Assembly (NCBI GenBank): GCA_017432685.1
Contig: JAFRIR010000081.1
Span: 1-39,627 of the forward strand
DNA length: 39,627 bases
Source: Flexilinea sp.
GTDB lineage: Bacteria > Chloroflexota > Anaerolineae > Anaerolineales > Anaerolineaceae
Reading direction: 5' to 3'
Part shown: positions 22,613 to 31,675 of the stretch, one piece after another
Layout: each line of letters opens with the position of its first letter
Numbering within the stretch: the first letter of the stretch is position 1
Notes under the pieces: model-generated
The model's input: the letters and a program-made list of their open reading frames with translations, nothing else
Database searches by the model: none
What the model was told of the DNA's origin: nothing
Translations under genes and position numbers: made by a program

Positions 22613-22839
22613 TCCTGCTGGTGCACACGTCAGGACACGCTTTCAGCATCGAAAAAGCATTGAAAAAACGCGGGATCAGCTGCCGCCTGACACCGATTCC
22701 GCGAAAGGTCAGCTCCGACTGCGGGATCTGCGTGCGCTTTGCCCCGGAAAAACTGGCAGAAGTCCGGACATTCACAGAAACACTGCCATTTGAAATACAG
22801 GGAATCATCAGCGATGACAGCCTTTCTGCCGAAAAGTGA
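22597..22839 (+). CDS. Se_S_carrier (DUF3343) family protein
   Basis: Small 80-residue protein of the DUF3343 family, described as a putative Se/S carrier. It has an N-terminal beta-alpha start (ILLVHTSGHAFSIEKALKKRGI) and the characteristic Cys pair in DCGICVRF (Cys42 and Cys45). Its gene lies between a desulfurase-like gene and yqeC, overlapping both, which is the usual setting in selenium-dependent hydroxylase loci. A carrier role for selenium or sulfur from the upstream enzyme is an inference from family and context. ATG 22597 has ACGGAGGA just upstream. Confidence 0.82.
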   Translation: MPEEMILLVHTSGHAFSIEKALKKRGISCRLTPIPRKVSSDCGICVRFAPEKLAEVRTFTETLPFEIQGIISDDSLSAEK

Positions 22840-23515
22840 TATCATTTTTTTGAAGCCTGACTTTCCGGTCATTTCCATCGCGGGAGCAGGCGGAAAAACG
22901 ACCCTGATGTTTGAGCTATCCAGGAAATATCCGGGACCGGCTGTGATGACCACCACGACAAAAGTCGGCGCAGATCAAATCCGCGCAGCAGATCTTTGTT
23001 TGGAACTGTCCTGTTTCCCGCCCCGGGAAGTGCAAAGCCGTATGTGGGTATCGCCTTCGCTCGCCCCCCTAAACGGGAAGATCATCGGCTGCACGCCGGA
23101 GGAATTCAGCCAACTGGCAGTAATCTGCCGGGAAGCCCAGATTCCTCTCATCAACGAAGCCGATGGAGCTGCACGCAGACATATCAAAGCTCCGGCACAA
23201 AATGAACCGGTCATTCCGGATGAATCGGACATATGTATTTATGTCATCGGACTGGATGTTCTCGGAAAACCCATGAACAGTGAAACTGTTCACCGTCCTG
23301 AAATATTTTCTTCGCTCACAGGGAAGTCCGAAGGAGATATAATAGATACAGACAGCATCATCCGTCTGCTGGAACATCCCAACGGCGGATTGAAAAACAT
23401 ACCTGAACATGCAATAAAAATCGTTTATCTTACGCATGCAGACAGCAGGAAAAGGCAGTGTGCCGCGGAATTAATTACCTCAAAATTAAAAAGTTACGAT
23501 TATCTGAGTTTGTGA
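22814..23515 (+). CDS. yqeC: Selenium-dependent hydroxylase accessory protein YqeC
   Basis: Family protein of 233 residues with a P-loop GAGGKTT at 24-30 and TTTTKV soon after. Middle parts include INEADGAARRHIKAPAQNEPVIP and VIGLDVLGKP, typical of YqeC. It is thought to help mature selenium-dependent molybdenum hydroxylases; its reaction is unknown. I chose ATG 22814 (inside the preceding gene) because an upstream extension would only read another gene's frame. Twenty bases separate it from yqeB. Confidence 0.88.
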   Translation: MTAFLPKSDIIFLKPDFPVISIAGAGGKTTLMFELSRKYPGPAVMTTTTKVGADQIRAADLCLELSCFPPREVQSRMWVSPSLAPLNGKIIGCTPEEFSQLAVICREAQIPLINEADGAARRHIKAPAQNEPVIPDESDICIYVIGLDVLGKPMNSETVHRPEIFSSLTGKSEGDIIDTDSIIRLLEHPNGGLKNIPEHAIKIVYLTHADSRKRQCAAELITSKLKSYDYLSL

Positions 23516-23534
23516 CTTTATTACGGAGATCATC

Positions 23535-24329
23535 ATGAAAAGAGAACAATTGGTCGCTATCAAAGGAGCCGGAGACCTTGCTTCCGGCATTGCCCTGCGC
23601 TTATGGCGCAGTGGCTACCGCGTTATTTTATCCGAACTGCCCGTCCCGCTGTGCATTCGCCGAACCGTTGCCTTTGCCGATGCGGTCATTGATGGCAGCG
23701 CCAAAGTCGAAGATGCGGAAAGCGTACTGATTTCCGATATCAGCAAAGCCGCCGCTGTCTGGGAAGACCGCAAGCTGCCGGTGATCGTCGACGAAAATGC
23801 CGAAAAAATTCTTACACTCGCTCCGGACGTGCTGATTGATGCCCGCATCATCAAAACCTGGCGGGAAGACACACACCTGAGAGATGCAGCACTGGTGATC
23901 GGCATGGGACCAGGCTTTACGGCGGGCAGCAATGCACACTGCGTCATTGAAACCAACCGGGGGCATAACATGGGTCGGGTTTTCTGGAAGGGTTCTGCGG
24001 AGCCGGACACCGGTGTACCGGGCACGATCAAAGGTGAAGGGATCAAACGTGTGATCAAAGCTCCGTGTCCGGGTGTTTTTAAGCCCCTTGTGGAAATCGG
24101 AGATTCAGTCAAAACCGGTGAAGTGATCGCAAAAATCGGGGCAACAAACATCGAAGCAACTTTAGACGGGATCGTCCGCGGCATCATCTATCCGGGTATC
24201 AATGTATGGGATGGCTTGAAAATCATGGATATCGATCCCCGCGGCAAACGGGAACATTGCTTCACCGTCTCCGACAAGGCGACCGCTCTGGGCGGTGGCG
24301 TTTTAGAGGCGATCCTCACCCGGTTTTAG
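23535..24329 (+). CDS. yqeB: Selenium-dependent Mo-cofactor maturation protein YqeB
   Basis: EF2563/YqeB family, 264 residues. An N-terminal Rossmann-like GAGDLASG is at 11-18. The middle has VLIDARIIK, LVIGMGPGFTAGSNAHCVIETNRGHNMGRV; the C-terminal part (about 170-240) resembles a lipoyl/biotinyl-type beta barrel (KAPCPGVFKPLVEIGDSVKTGEVIAKIG). The family marks genomes with selenium-dependent molybdenum hydroxylases such as xanthine dehydrogenase and purine hydroxylase. No hydroxylase gene is in this window, so the target enzyme must be elsewhere. GGAGATC precedes ATG 23535. Confidence 0.9.
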   Translation: MKREQLVAIKGAGDLASGIALRLWRSGYRVILSELPVPLCIRRTVAFADAVIDGSAKVEDAESVLISDISKAAAVWEDRKLPVIVDENAEKILTLAPDVLIDARIIKTWREDTHLRDAALVIGMGPGFTAGSNAHCVIETNRGHNMGRVFWKGSAEPDTGVPGTIKGEGIKRVIKAPCPGVFKPLVEIGDSVKTGEVIAKIGATNIEATLDGIVRGIIYPGINVWDGLKIMDIDPRGKREHCFTVSDKATALGGGVLEAILTRF

Positions 24330-24345
24330 ATAGTGAGCAAAAACC

Positions 24346-25020
24346 ATGAAGATCCTTTACGCGGAAGATGAAAAAGCGCTCTCGGAAGCAGTCGTTGACA
24401 TTCTGAGCTATCATAAATACATCGTCGAACCGGTATATAACGGGGAAGATGCCTTTGACTATGCGATGTACGGTGACTACGACTGCGTCATTCTTGACGT
24501 GATGATGCCGAAGAAAGACGGCTTGACAGTTCTTCGCGAGCTCCGTGAAAACGGGTATAAAAAACCGATCATGCTGCTGACCGCTAAAAGCCAGGTCGAA
24601 GACCGCATCAAAGGTTTGGATGCAGGCGCTGATGACTATCTGCCGAAACCCTTCGACATGGGAGAGTTGCTTGCCCGAATCCGTGCCATGCTGCGCAGAC
24701 GGGAAGAATTTCATACCAACCAACTCCGTTACGGTGATTTGGAGTTGGATGTAGAAAATGGAACCCTGTCCTGCAATGGGAAATCCATCGTCCTCCCGAA
24801 GCAGGAATACCGCATGATGGAACAGCTGATGCTGAACCACAACATGTACATGAATTCCGAAGACCTGCTGGAAAAGGCCTGGGGCTTCAACTCCGGAGCC
24901 GACATCAACAGCGTATGGCTTTATATCTCCTATCTCCGGAAACGACTCTCTTCGATCGACTCGAAAACGGAGATCGTTTCCCGAAGAAATTTCGGATATA
25001 AACTGGAACAACCTTCATGA
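24346..25020 (+). CDS. OmpR/PhoB-type response regulator
   Basis: Two-domain DNA-binding regulator of 224 residues. The receiver domain has acidic pocket ED at 7-8, phospho-acceptor Asp51 in CVILDVMMPKKDG and LLTAKS with the conserved Lys. The C-terminal winged helix (about 125-224) ends in SVWLYISYLRKRLSSI...IVSRRNFGYKLE. It overlaps the following histidine kinase by four bases. It begins 16 bp after yqeB on the same strand, so it might be read with the selenium set, but no functional link is evident. The signal and target genes cannot be read from sequence. Confidence 0.93.
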   Translation: MKILYAEDEKALSEAVVDILSYHKYIVEPVYNGEDAFDYAMYGDYDCVILDVMMPKKDGLTVLRELRENGYKKPIMLLTAKSQVEDRIKGLDAGADDYLPKPFDMGELLARIRAMLRRREEFHTNQLRYGDLELDVENGTLSCNGKSIVLPKQEYRMMEQLMLNHNMYMNSEDLLEKAWGFNSGADINSVWLYISYLRKRLSSIDSKTEIVSRRNFGYKLEQPS

Positions 25021-26240
25021 TGCGGACACTGCGCAAAAAATTTATCTTTTTCGCGATGGCCGCCGTCACCGTTCTGTTGGTGATCCTGATGCTTTCGATC
25101 AACGGGTTGGCATGGATCATGTTTGAACGGCAGTCTGATGAAACGATGTCCATGCTGATCAACTCCGGAGGCAACTTTATGCAGGAGGGTTCCCACGATG
25201 ATGAAGACCGTCAGCTGCGGCCTCCTGACCGTGACATGATGCGTTCGGCACGCTTTTTCACGGTATATCTGGACGACAATGGGGCAGCGCTGTTTGCCAA
25301 CGTCGATGAAATCTTTTTTGTCAACATAGATGAGGCGATCGAATACGCAAATCAGGCCGTAAAAAAAGGAACGTCTTCAGGAAGGATCGACCGGTATAAA
25401 TATGCAATTGAAAAAACAGGGGACGGTCTGAAAGTTTATTTTCTGGATATGACCAGGGAAGTGATGACAATACAGACACTGCTGCGCGTGTCTGCCATCA
25501 TCGCTGCCGGCAGCTGGCTCATTGTTTTGCTTTTCGTGATTTTACTCTCCGGAAATGTGGTACAGCCAATCATAACCGGAGTTGAAAAACAGAAGCAATT
25601 CATCACCAATGCAGGTCATGAACTCAAGACACCGCTGGCGATCATCCAGTCCAACAATGATGCCATGTCGCTGATCCACGGTGAAAATAAATACAACCGC
25701 AACATCAAGGAACAGGTGACCCGTTTGAGTGAACTGACGGCCAACCTGCTGCTGCAGGCCCGGCTTGATGAGGAAGTACAGCTCAGGAAAGAAACGCTCA
25801 ACATCAGCGAACTGACAGAATCTGTTTTGATCCCTTACCGGGACAGTGCGGAAGCTGCCGGACTTTCGTTCACAAGCTCAATCACTCCTGATCTGCATAT
25901 GAACACGAACCGCGAAACAATCACACAATTATTGAACATCCTGATGGACAATGCAATGAAATATACGGTTTCCGGAGGCGACATCAGTTTCACCCTTATC
26001 AAAGAATCCGGGCATGTACGTATTATGGAGGAAAACAGCTGTGATGCAGAAATGAACACTGATCCCGAAAAACTGTTTGAACGGTTCTACCGTGCTGACA
26101 GCGCACGCACACAAACAGATCAACATTCCGGTTACGGGATCGGCCTTTCCGCAGCACGCTCTATCTGCGAGGCACTCGGAGGGAAGCTCACCGCAGAGTA
26201 TCCGGTACAGGGAAGGATTCGTTTTCTTGTCCTGTTCTGA
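25017..26240 (+). CDS. Membrane sensor histidine kinase
   Basis: Sensor kinase of 407 residues, partner of the preceding regulator. Membrane helices are at about 10-32 and 157-178; between them is an extracellular part of about 120 residues without a domain I recognise. There is no clear HAMP. The H box GHELKTPLA has His201, the N box is LLNILMDNAMKYT (Asn312) and the G2-like box is GYGIGLSAA near 372-380. The usual DxG box is divergent (EENSCDAEMN), as in related kinases of anaerobes. The ATG at 25017 overlaps the regulator stop; a second ATG follows directly. Confidence 0.92.
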   Translation: MMRTLRKKFIFFAMAAVTVLLVILMLSINGLAWIMFERQSDETMSMLINSGGNFMQEGSHDDEDRQLRPPDRDMMRSARFFTVYLDDNGAALFANVDEIFFVNIDEAIEYANQAVKKGTSSGRIDRYKYAIEKTGDGLKVYFLDMTREVMTIQTLLRVSAIIAAGSWLIVLLFVILLSGNVVQPIITGVEKQKQFITNAGHELKTPLAIIQSNNDAMSLIHGENKYNRNIKEQVTRLSELTANLLLQARLDEEVQLRKETLNISELTESVLIPYRDSAEAAGLSFTSSITPDLHMNTNRETITQLLNILMDNAMKYTVSGGDISFTLIKESGHVRIMEENSCDAEMNTDPEKLFERFYRADSARTQTDQHSGYGIGLSAARSICEALGGKLTAEYPVQGRIRFLVLF

Positions 26241-26313
26241 ATACCGGTTAGAAATTATTCGCAATCCTAATTTTTTCCAATGTACTCTTCTGCATTTTAT
26301 CTCTGCTCTTGAT

Positions 26314-26319
26314 TATAAT
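26314..26319 (+). promoter_or_regulatory. -10 element directly before HAD gene
   Basis: A perfect TATAAT ends seven bases before the ATG at 26327, so transcription would begin at or next to the start codon. The -35 (TGCATT at 26291-26296) is poor. No Shine-Dalgarno sequence can exist on such a transcript, which suggests a leaderless mRNA. Confidence 0.45.
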
Positions 26320-26326
26320 AAACCAC

Positions 26327-27055
26327 ATGGATGCTGAAAAAATCAAGCTCATTGTTTTTGACATAGACGGCACACTTGCCGAAACCGATGATTATTACGT
26401 AAATAAAACCGCAGTTCTGCTGCGAAAGGTCTTGCCATTCGTAAAACAGGATTCAATGGAAAAGGCTGTTCGCCTTCCAATAATGGCAGGCGAAACCATC
26501 CTTCACAGTGTATACCGTCTGCTGGATCATGTAGGACTGGATAAAGTGATCAGCAAAGTGCACAGTAAATTCTCCGTAAAAAAAGAGTATAAATATCAGG
26601 CAGTTGCAGGAATGAAGGAGACCCTTGTAACTCTTTCCAAAAATTATATAATCGGCATCATCACATCCGGCGGATATCGCAGCACAGAAGCCTTCCTCGA
26701 AAAATTTAACCTGAAGAAAACAGTGTCCTATGTCATTTCTGCGGAAGATTGCCAATTCATCAAACCGCATCCCATGCCTCTCATCAAAATATCAGAGGCA
26801 GCCAATGTTTTACCGGAAAATTGCATCCTGGTTGGAGATACAGTTTTTGACATTCTATGTGCAAAACGTGCTGGAGCATATTCAGTGGCCGTGAAAACAG
26901 GTTTTGACACAGAAAGATTTCTGAAATTTCATAAAGCTGATTTTATTCTGAATTCGGTGAATGAACTTCCGACACTTCTGGCTTCTTGTCGCCAAGATAA
27001 ACTAAGCAAAAATGAAACCGGCAAAAATGCTGAAAAATCGAAAGATTTGGTATAA
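26327..27055 (+). CDS. HAD-family phosphatase (phosphoglycolate phosphatase-like)
   Basis: HAD hydrolase of 242 residues with a helical cap of the C1 type. Motif I DIDGT at 12-16 (nucleophile Asp and acid/base Asp), motif II Thr/Ser in IGIITSGGY, motif III Lys in FIKPHPMP and motif IV VGDTVFDILCAK. These match phosphatases of small phosphorylated metabolites such as phosphoglycolate; the substrate is not readable. The start ATG 26327 gives the family N-terminus. The stop codon TAA lies inside the -10 element of the mreB promoter. Confidence 0.83.
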   Translation: MDAEKIKLIVFDIDGTLAETDDYYVNKTAVLLRKVLPFVKQDSMEKAVRLPIMAGETILHSVYRLLDHVGLDKVISKVHSKFSVKKEYKYQAVAGMKETLVTLSKNYIIGIITSGGYRSTEAFLEKFNLKKTVSYVISAEDCQFIKPHPMPLIKISEAANVLPENCILVGDTVFDILCAKRAGAYSVAVKTGFDTERFLKFHKADFILNSVNELPTLLASCRQDKLSKNETGKNAEKSKDLV

Positions 27056-27056
27056 T
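27048..27056 (+). promoter_or_regulatory. Extended -10 promoter of mre operon
   Basis: TGGTATAAT is a perfect extended -10 element at the end of the HAD gene; its TATAAT contains that gene's TAA stop. The predicted start is near 27063, leaving a 44-nt leader for mreB. No strong -35 is seen. Confidence 0.6.
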
Positions 27057-27106
27057 AGACAGTGTAGTTAAAAAATTAATAATTTCCATCGTCTTGGAGT
27101 AGTGTT

Positions 27107-28171
27107 TTGGCATTCAACCCACTGAATTGGCTTTTAGGTTTGTTCTCACTCGATATCGGGATCGATCTCGGGACTGCGAACACATTGGTTTACGTTCGCG
27201 GGAAAGGCATCGTGATCAATGAGCCATCCTGGGTTGCTGTCGAAAAACGTACAAAACGACCGGTCGCCATCGGTATGCAGGCAAAAGAGATGGTTGGACG
27301 AACCCCGGCAAACCTGACAGTAGTCCGCCCTCTTCGTGATGGGGTGATATCTGAATTCGAAATCACCCAAGCCATGCTGGGATATTTTATCGGACGGGCG
27401 CATCAGCAATCTATTGCACCCTTTCCCCGGCCGCGAGTCGTGATCGGTATTCCCTGCGGTGCCACTGATGTTGAACGCAGAGCGGTTTACGATGCTGCCA
27501 TGGCTGCCGGAGCACGGGAAATCTACCTGATCGAAGAGCCAAAAGCCACTGCAATCGGGATCGGACTGCCCATCAACGAGATTCGGGGGACGATGGTGGT
27601 CGATATCGGTGGCGGTACGACAGAAGTAGCAATCCTTTCCCTGAATGAGATCGTGGTTTTTCGCTCTCTCCGTGTCGCAGGCGATGAACTGGAACAGGAC
27701 ATCATTACTTACGTCAGAAACCGTTATAATCTTTACATCGGTGAACGGATGGCTGAACAAACCAAGATATCCATCGCTTCAGCATTTCCACTCCCGACAG
27801 AAAAAACGATGATCATCAGAGGCAGAAACCTTGTGACCGGCCTGCCTGAAGCCATTGAAGTTTCATCTGTTGAGATCCGCGAAGCCATTTCCGGATCCAT
27901 CCAGGTTATGGTCGACACCATTAAAGATGCCATCGATGAAGCGCCGCCGGAACTGGCAGCAGACCTGATTGAAACAGGAATTTGTCTCTCAGGCGGCGGT
28001 GCACAGATTCTCGGCATGGCTGACCGGCTGAATGATGAGCTGGGAATCCGTGTATGGGTTGCAGATGATCCCATGACAAGTGTTGCCAGAGGCGCCGGCG
28101 CAATTCTCGAAAGCGAGGAATCTCTGGAACAATTCCGTGCAAGTGTTGACCGGTTCAGTAATCCTCGCTGA
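27107..28171 (+). CDS. mreB: Rod-shape actin homologue MreB
   Basis: Bacterial actin that forms membrane-bound filaments and guides lateral wall synthesis. The 354 residues include an N-terminal amphipathic start (FNPLNWLLGLFSLD), phosphate-1 motif DIGIDLGTANTLVYVRGKGIVINEPS, EEPKATAIGIGLP, VVDIGGGTTEVAILSL (phosphate-2) and ICLSGGGAQILG (adenosine motif). Start is TTG 27107, preceded by TTGGAG with good spacing. It opens the operon mreB-mreC-mreD-PBP2-rodA, the classical elongasome order. Confidence 0.97.
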   Translation: MAFNPLNWLLGLFSLDIGIDLGTANTLVYVRGKGIVINEPSWVAVEKRTKRPVAIGMQAKEMVGRTPANLTVVRPLRDGVISEFEITQAMLGYFIGRAHQQSIAPFPRPRVVIGIPCGATDVERRAVYDAAMAAGAREIYLIEEPKATAIGIGLPINEIRGTMVVDIGGGTTEVAILSLNEIVVFRSLRVAGDELEQDIITYVRNRYNLYIGERMAEQTKISIASAFPLPTEKTMIIRGRNLVTGLPEAIEVSSVEIREAISGSIQVMVDTIKDAIDEAPPELAADLIETGICLSGGGAQILGMADRLNDELGIRVWVADDPMTSVARGAGAILESEESLEQFRASVDRFSNPR

Positions 28172-28196
28172 TAAAAGGCCGGTGTCACGCTGAATT

Positions 28197-29030
28197 ATGC
28201 GTAAAAGATTAAATTTCCGCAATTGGAAAAAAGTTGTACTGGTTTTAATTGTTTTGGGCATTGCCTTTTTCGCCCTGAGCGGATACATGGCCAAAGCCAT
28301 TGATCGTGTGCTGTCTCCCGTCGTCCGGGTTCAATCCACGTTAATGGAGCGTTTGAATTTTATCATCAGCCTGTTCTCCGTTTCAGAAGACCAGGTAGCG
28401 CTTGTAGCAGAAAATGAGGATCTGAAAAATCAGGTCGCCGAATTACAAAGCCGAATCATCCAGCTGCAGCAAAACCTGAATGAAGCAGATATTCTCTACG
28501 CACTGCTGGGGTTCGCCAGAAGCAGCCCTGACGAACAATATATTCCCGCAAAAGTGATCGGGAAAGACCCCAGTCCTTTCCTGAAATATATCCTGATTGA
28601 CCAGGGAAGTGACCTGGGCATTCGGGCAGGAATGCCGGTCGTAACCAACAAGGGACTTGTCGGGCGTATTGATGCAGTCACTGCATCTGCTGCAAGGATC
28701 AGACTGATCACAGACTCAACCTCAATGATCAATGCCATCGTTGTGGATGCGGACGCAGAATGTATGGTACAGGGGTCGATCACAGGAGATATAACGATTG
28801 AGATGGTTTCTCAGGATGTAAAGCTGGAACCGGGGCAAATCGTTCAAACCTCGGGGTTGGGTGGAGACTTTCCCGCCGATTTCATTATCGGACAGGTCCT
28901 CAATGTCAACCAGATCAATAATGAGGTCTTTCAATCTGCGTCAATCCTGCCGGCAGAAGATTTTAACTCGTTACAGGCTGTGCTTGTGGTCTCAAATTTC
29001 TCACCGGCTAACACAGCCCCACTGGAATAA
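28197..29030 (+). CDS. mreC: Rod-shape protein MreC
   Basis: Scaffold of the elongation machinery that links MreB/MreD with PBP2. One membrane helix at about 12-32, then a coiled coil (about 65-98, LVAENEDLKNQVAELQSRIIQLQQNL) and the two-beta-barrel part with AKVIGKDPSPFLKYILIDQGSDLGIRAGMPV, LVGRIDAVTASAARIRLITD and FPADFIIGQV. The 277 residues are normal. The ATG at 28197 has only a weak ribosome-binding site. It is 25 bp after mreB and 5 bp before mreD. Confidence 0.95.
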   Translation: MRKRLNFRNWKKVVLVLIVLGIAFFALSGYMAKAIDRVLSPVVRVQSTLMERLNFIISLFSVSEDQVALVAENEDLKNQVAELQSRIIQLQQNLNEADILYALLGFARSSPDEQYIPAKVIGKDPSPFLKYILIDQGSDLGIRAGMPVVTNKGLVGRIDAVTASAARIRLITDSTSMINAIVVDADAECMVQGSITGDITIEMVSQDVKLEPGQIVQTSGLGGDFPADFIIGQVLNVNQINNEVFQSASILPAEDFNSLQAVLVVSNFSPANTAPLE

Positions 29031-29035
29031 CAAAA

Positions 29036-29539
29036 ATGCTGGAAGTTATCACCGGATTTCTGATTCTCGCCATAGCGGGGTTTCTCCAGATCGGTTTTTT
29101 CGGGAAGATTCGTCTCATGGGCGGAACAACTGATTTGATCATGCTGTGCATCATTGCCTGGAGCATCAATGAACGGTCAAAGTACTCCTGGATCCTCGTG
29201 ATAGCCGGAGGACTGATCATGTCATACGTCAGTGCCATGCCGATGAACGGTTATTTGTGGATGTACCTCATAATCTGGTTCATCATCCGTTTCATCAAAA
29301 TGAGAGTATGGCAAATGCCTCTGATGCTGATGCTGTTCGTCACCATTCTCAGCTCATTGCTTATCTCTGTCGGAACGCTTGCGCTGCTGTTTCTGCAAAA
29401 TGCTTCTGTCAATTATATCGACGCATTCCGGCAAATCATTATTCCGTCGCTGGTGATGAACCTGCTGCTTTCGATACCTGTTTACGCTTTTTTAAATGAC
29501 GTCATCAACACAATTTACCTGAATGAGGAAAGTGAATGA
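29036..29539 (+). CDS. mreD: Rod-shape membrane protein MreD
   Basis: Small polytopic membrane protein of 167 residues with about five hydrophobic helices (near 3-22, 35-50, 55-80, 95-120, 135-155). MreD is poorly conserved; the call rests on size, topology and the position between mreC and the PBP2 gene. The early GGTTDLIMLCIIAW segment fits the family. It overlaps PBP2 by four bases (ATGA). Confidence 0.88.
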   Translation: MLEVITGFLILAIAGFLQIGFFGKIRLMGGTTDLIMLCIIAWSINERSKYSWILVIAGGLIMSYVSAMPMNGYLWMYLIIWFIIRFIKMRVWQMPLMLMLFVTILSSLLISVGTLALLFLQNASVNYIDAFRQIIIPSLVMNLLLSIPVYAFLNDVINTIYLNEESE

Positions 29540-31614
29540 ACAGCGGACAAAATGAAAACAAATTAGCCGGACGAAGCCCGAGATTGATCGGTTTTTTGAT
29601 CGTTTTCTTCAGTGTCATGCTTTTTTACGTGTACCGGCTGTTCACAATCCAGATCATAGACGGTGATTATTATCTTGACCTTGCCGATGAAAACCGTATT
29701 TCCATCGTACAGGAACAGACGAAACGGGGAATCATTTATGATCGGAACGGAATCGTGCTGGCACGTAATACAGCAACATATGACATCACCATCACCCCGG
29801 CAGACCTGCCTGAAGATGACGGAGACACGCAGGAAGTGTATAGAAAGCTTTCTGAACTGATCGATATTCCGGTGAACAACGGAGAAATCAATGACGAAAC
29901 GGTTCGTATGTACAGCGAATGTAATACGGATTTCGGAATTTCTCAGGTGGTTTATATTGCCAGTTCGCTATCACCCTATAATGCAACCGGTATACGCTGC
30001 GATGTCAGCAAAGAGCTGGCGATGATCGTCCAGGAGAAGGCAGCGGAAATGCCCGGAGTCGGTGTCAGAATGAACTCGATTCGTGAATATCCAACCGGGT
30101 ACTCCACTGCAGAGATCATTGGCTTTTTAGGCCCTATCCCGGAAATGATGCAGGATGAGATGAGAGAAAAAGGATTCCTGCTCGAATCCGACCAATATGG
30201 CTATGCAGGCGTGGAATCTTCCCTGCAGGATATTCTTTCCGGGAAAAACAGCCGCCGGGTGGTTGAAGTTGACGTCGGTGGGTTGCAGACCCGTGATCTG
30301 GAACCACCCCGGGAAGCGGTTCCGGGCTACAACATCATGCTGACGATCGATGTCAGGCTGCAAAATGTAATGCGTGCAGCGATGATAGACACTATGGATT
30401 TTTACAACAGAGTGAGTGTCACCGGCATTATTACCGAAGACGCAGCCGGTATCGCCATGAACCCAAAGACCGGAGAAGTTCTGGCAATGGTCAGTGAACC
30501 CTCCTATGAAAACAATCGCATGACCCGTTATATACCGGCCTACTACTATCAACAGCTTTCTGTAGACCAATCCAGACCGCTGATGAATCACGCTACTCAG
30601 GTTGCCCAGCCACCGGGATCGGTGTTCAAGATCGTAACCGGCATCGGCGCCATGAACGAACGGGTCGTAGCCCCGGACCAGTACGTCTTTGACCCCGGCA
30701 GCATCTACATGGAACAGCGTTATTCTCCGAACGATCCCGGATCTGTTCAGGAATACGTCTGCCACTTACGTACAGGCCACGGAAATGTAGACTACCAGCA
30801 TGCGCTGGCCTGGTCCTGCAATATTTATTTCAACAAAGTCGGCGGTGGTTACGGGACAGAGGTTCCCGAAGGTCTGGGCATCGACCGGCTTGGCCAGTAC
30901 GCAAGAGCTTTAGGATATGACCAATATTCCGGCATTGAGCTCGACGGTGAAGAAGACGGGTTGATTCCCACAACGACCTGGAAACGCGTAAATCAGGGAG
31001 AAGCGTGGGCCACAGGGGATACTTACCTTGCATCCATGGGTCAGGGATATGTCACCGCGACACCGATTCAGGTACTCGGCTCTTTTGCGACAGTTGCTGC
31101 AGGCGGTGTTCATGTCAAACCGACACTGATCCGGGAAATTCTGGATGAGCGCGGCAACACGATTTTGCCCTTCACACCGCAGATGCACTGGGATATAACA
31201 AAAGATCCGAAAATCATGATCTATGACGAAAACGGCAGGGAGACCGATGAATACAAAACGGTAGAGCCCTGGGTAATAGAAGAAACCAGGAAAGGCCTCA
31301 GGCGGGTTCCCCAACCGGGAGGAACCGCGGAAGAAGCCTTTGCGGGAGACACCCATGAATCCTCCGCAAAAACGGGGACGGCTGAATATTGTGATGACAT
31401 CGCCAATGCCAAAGGTTTGTGTCAATTCGGGTCCTGGCCTGCTCATGCCTGGACAGCCGGTTACGCTCCTTACAATGACCCTGAAATCGTGGTCGTTGTG
31501 TTTGTGTATAACGGTAAAGAAGGCGCTTACCTGGCAGCTTATCCGGTGAGACGCGTGATCGACAACTATTTCTTGCTGAAAGAATATGACGCTGAACGGG
31601 CAGGTACTGATTAA
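29536..31614 (+). CDS. mrdA: Penicillin-binding protein 2 (elongation transpeptidase)
   Basis: Class B PBP that cross-links peptidoglycan during elongation together with RodA. The 692 residues have a membrane anchor at about 18-38, the dimerisation/pedestal region with RGIIYDRNGIVLARN near 70-85, and the transpeptidase domain with Ser362-VFK365 in QPPGSVFK, SCN at 427-429 and KTGTAEY from Lys612. All three catalytic motifs are intact. Size is typical of PBP2. It is translationally coupled to mreD and followed by rodA. Confidence 0.95.
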   Translation: MNSGQNENKLAGRSPRLIGFLIVFFSVMLFYVYRLFTIQIIDGDYYLDLADENRISIVQEQTKRGIIYDRNGIVLARNTATYDITITPADLPEDDGDTQEVYRKLSELIDIPVNNGEINDETVRMYSECNTDFGISQVVYIASSLSPYNATGIRCDVSKELAMIVQEKAAEMPGVGVRMNSIREYPTGYSTAEIIGFLGPIPEMMQDEMREKGFLLESDQYGYAGVESSLQDILSGKNSRRVVEVDVGGLQTRDLEPPREAVPGYNIMLTIDVRLQNVMRAAMIDTMDFYNRVSVTGIITEDAAGIAMNPKTGEVLAMVSEPSYENNRMTRYIPAYYYQQLSVDQSRPLMNHATQVAQPPGSVFKIVTGIGAMNERVVAPDQYVFDPGSIYMEQRYSPNDPGSVQEYVCHLRTGHGNVDYQHALAWSCNIYFNKVGGGYGTEVPEGLGIDRLGQYARALGYDQYSGIELDGEEDGLIPTTTWKRVNQGEAWATGDTYLASMGQGYVTATPIQVLGSFATVAAGGVHVKPTLIREILDERGNTILPFTPQMHWDITKDPKIMIYDENGRETDEYKTVEPWVIEETRKGLRRVPQPGGTAEEAFAGDTHESSAKTGTAEYCDDIANAKGLCQFGSWPAHAWTAGYAPYNDPEIVVVVFVYNGKEGAYLAAYPVRRVIDNYFLLKEYDAERAGTD

Positions 31615-31675
31615 CAAACAATTATCACCGAAATCAGTATATAATATATACAAAATGTCTTGACAAGGAGAGAAA

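Noticed and set aside
19887..24329. In-frame UGA selenocysteine codons in the selenium-related genes
   Set aside because: All these genes read through without internal stops and their key positions are cysteine, so no selenoprotein is supported here.
31640..31645. TATAAT before rodA as a separate promoter
   Set aside because: No -35 or extended -10 bases accompany it, and rodA follows the PBP2 gene closely, so it is probably chance in an AT-rich spacer.
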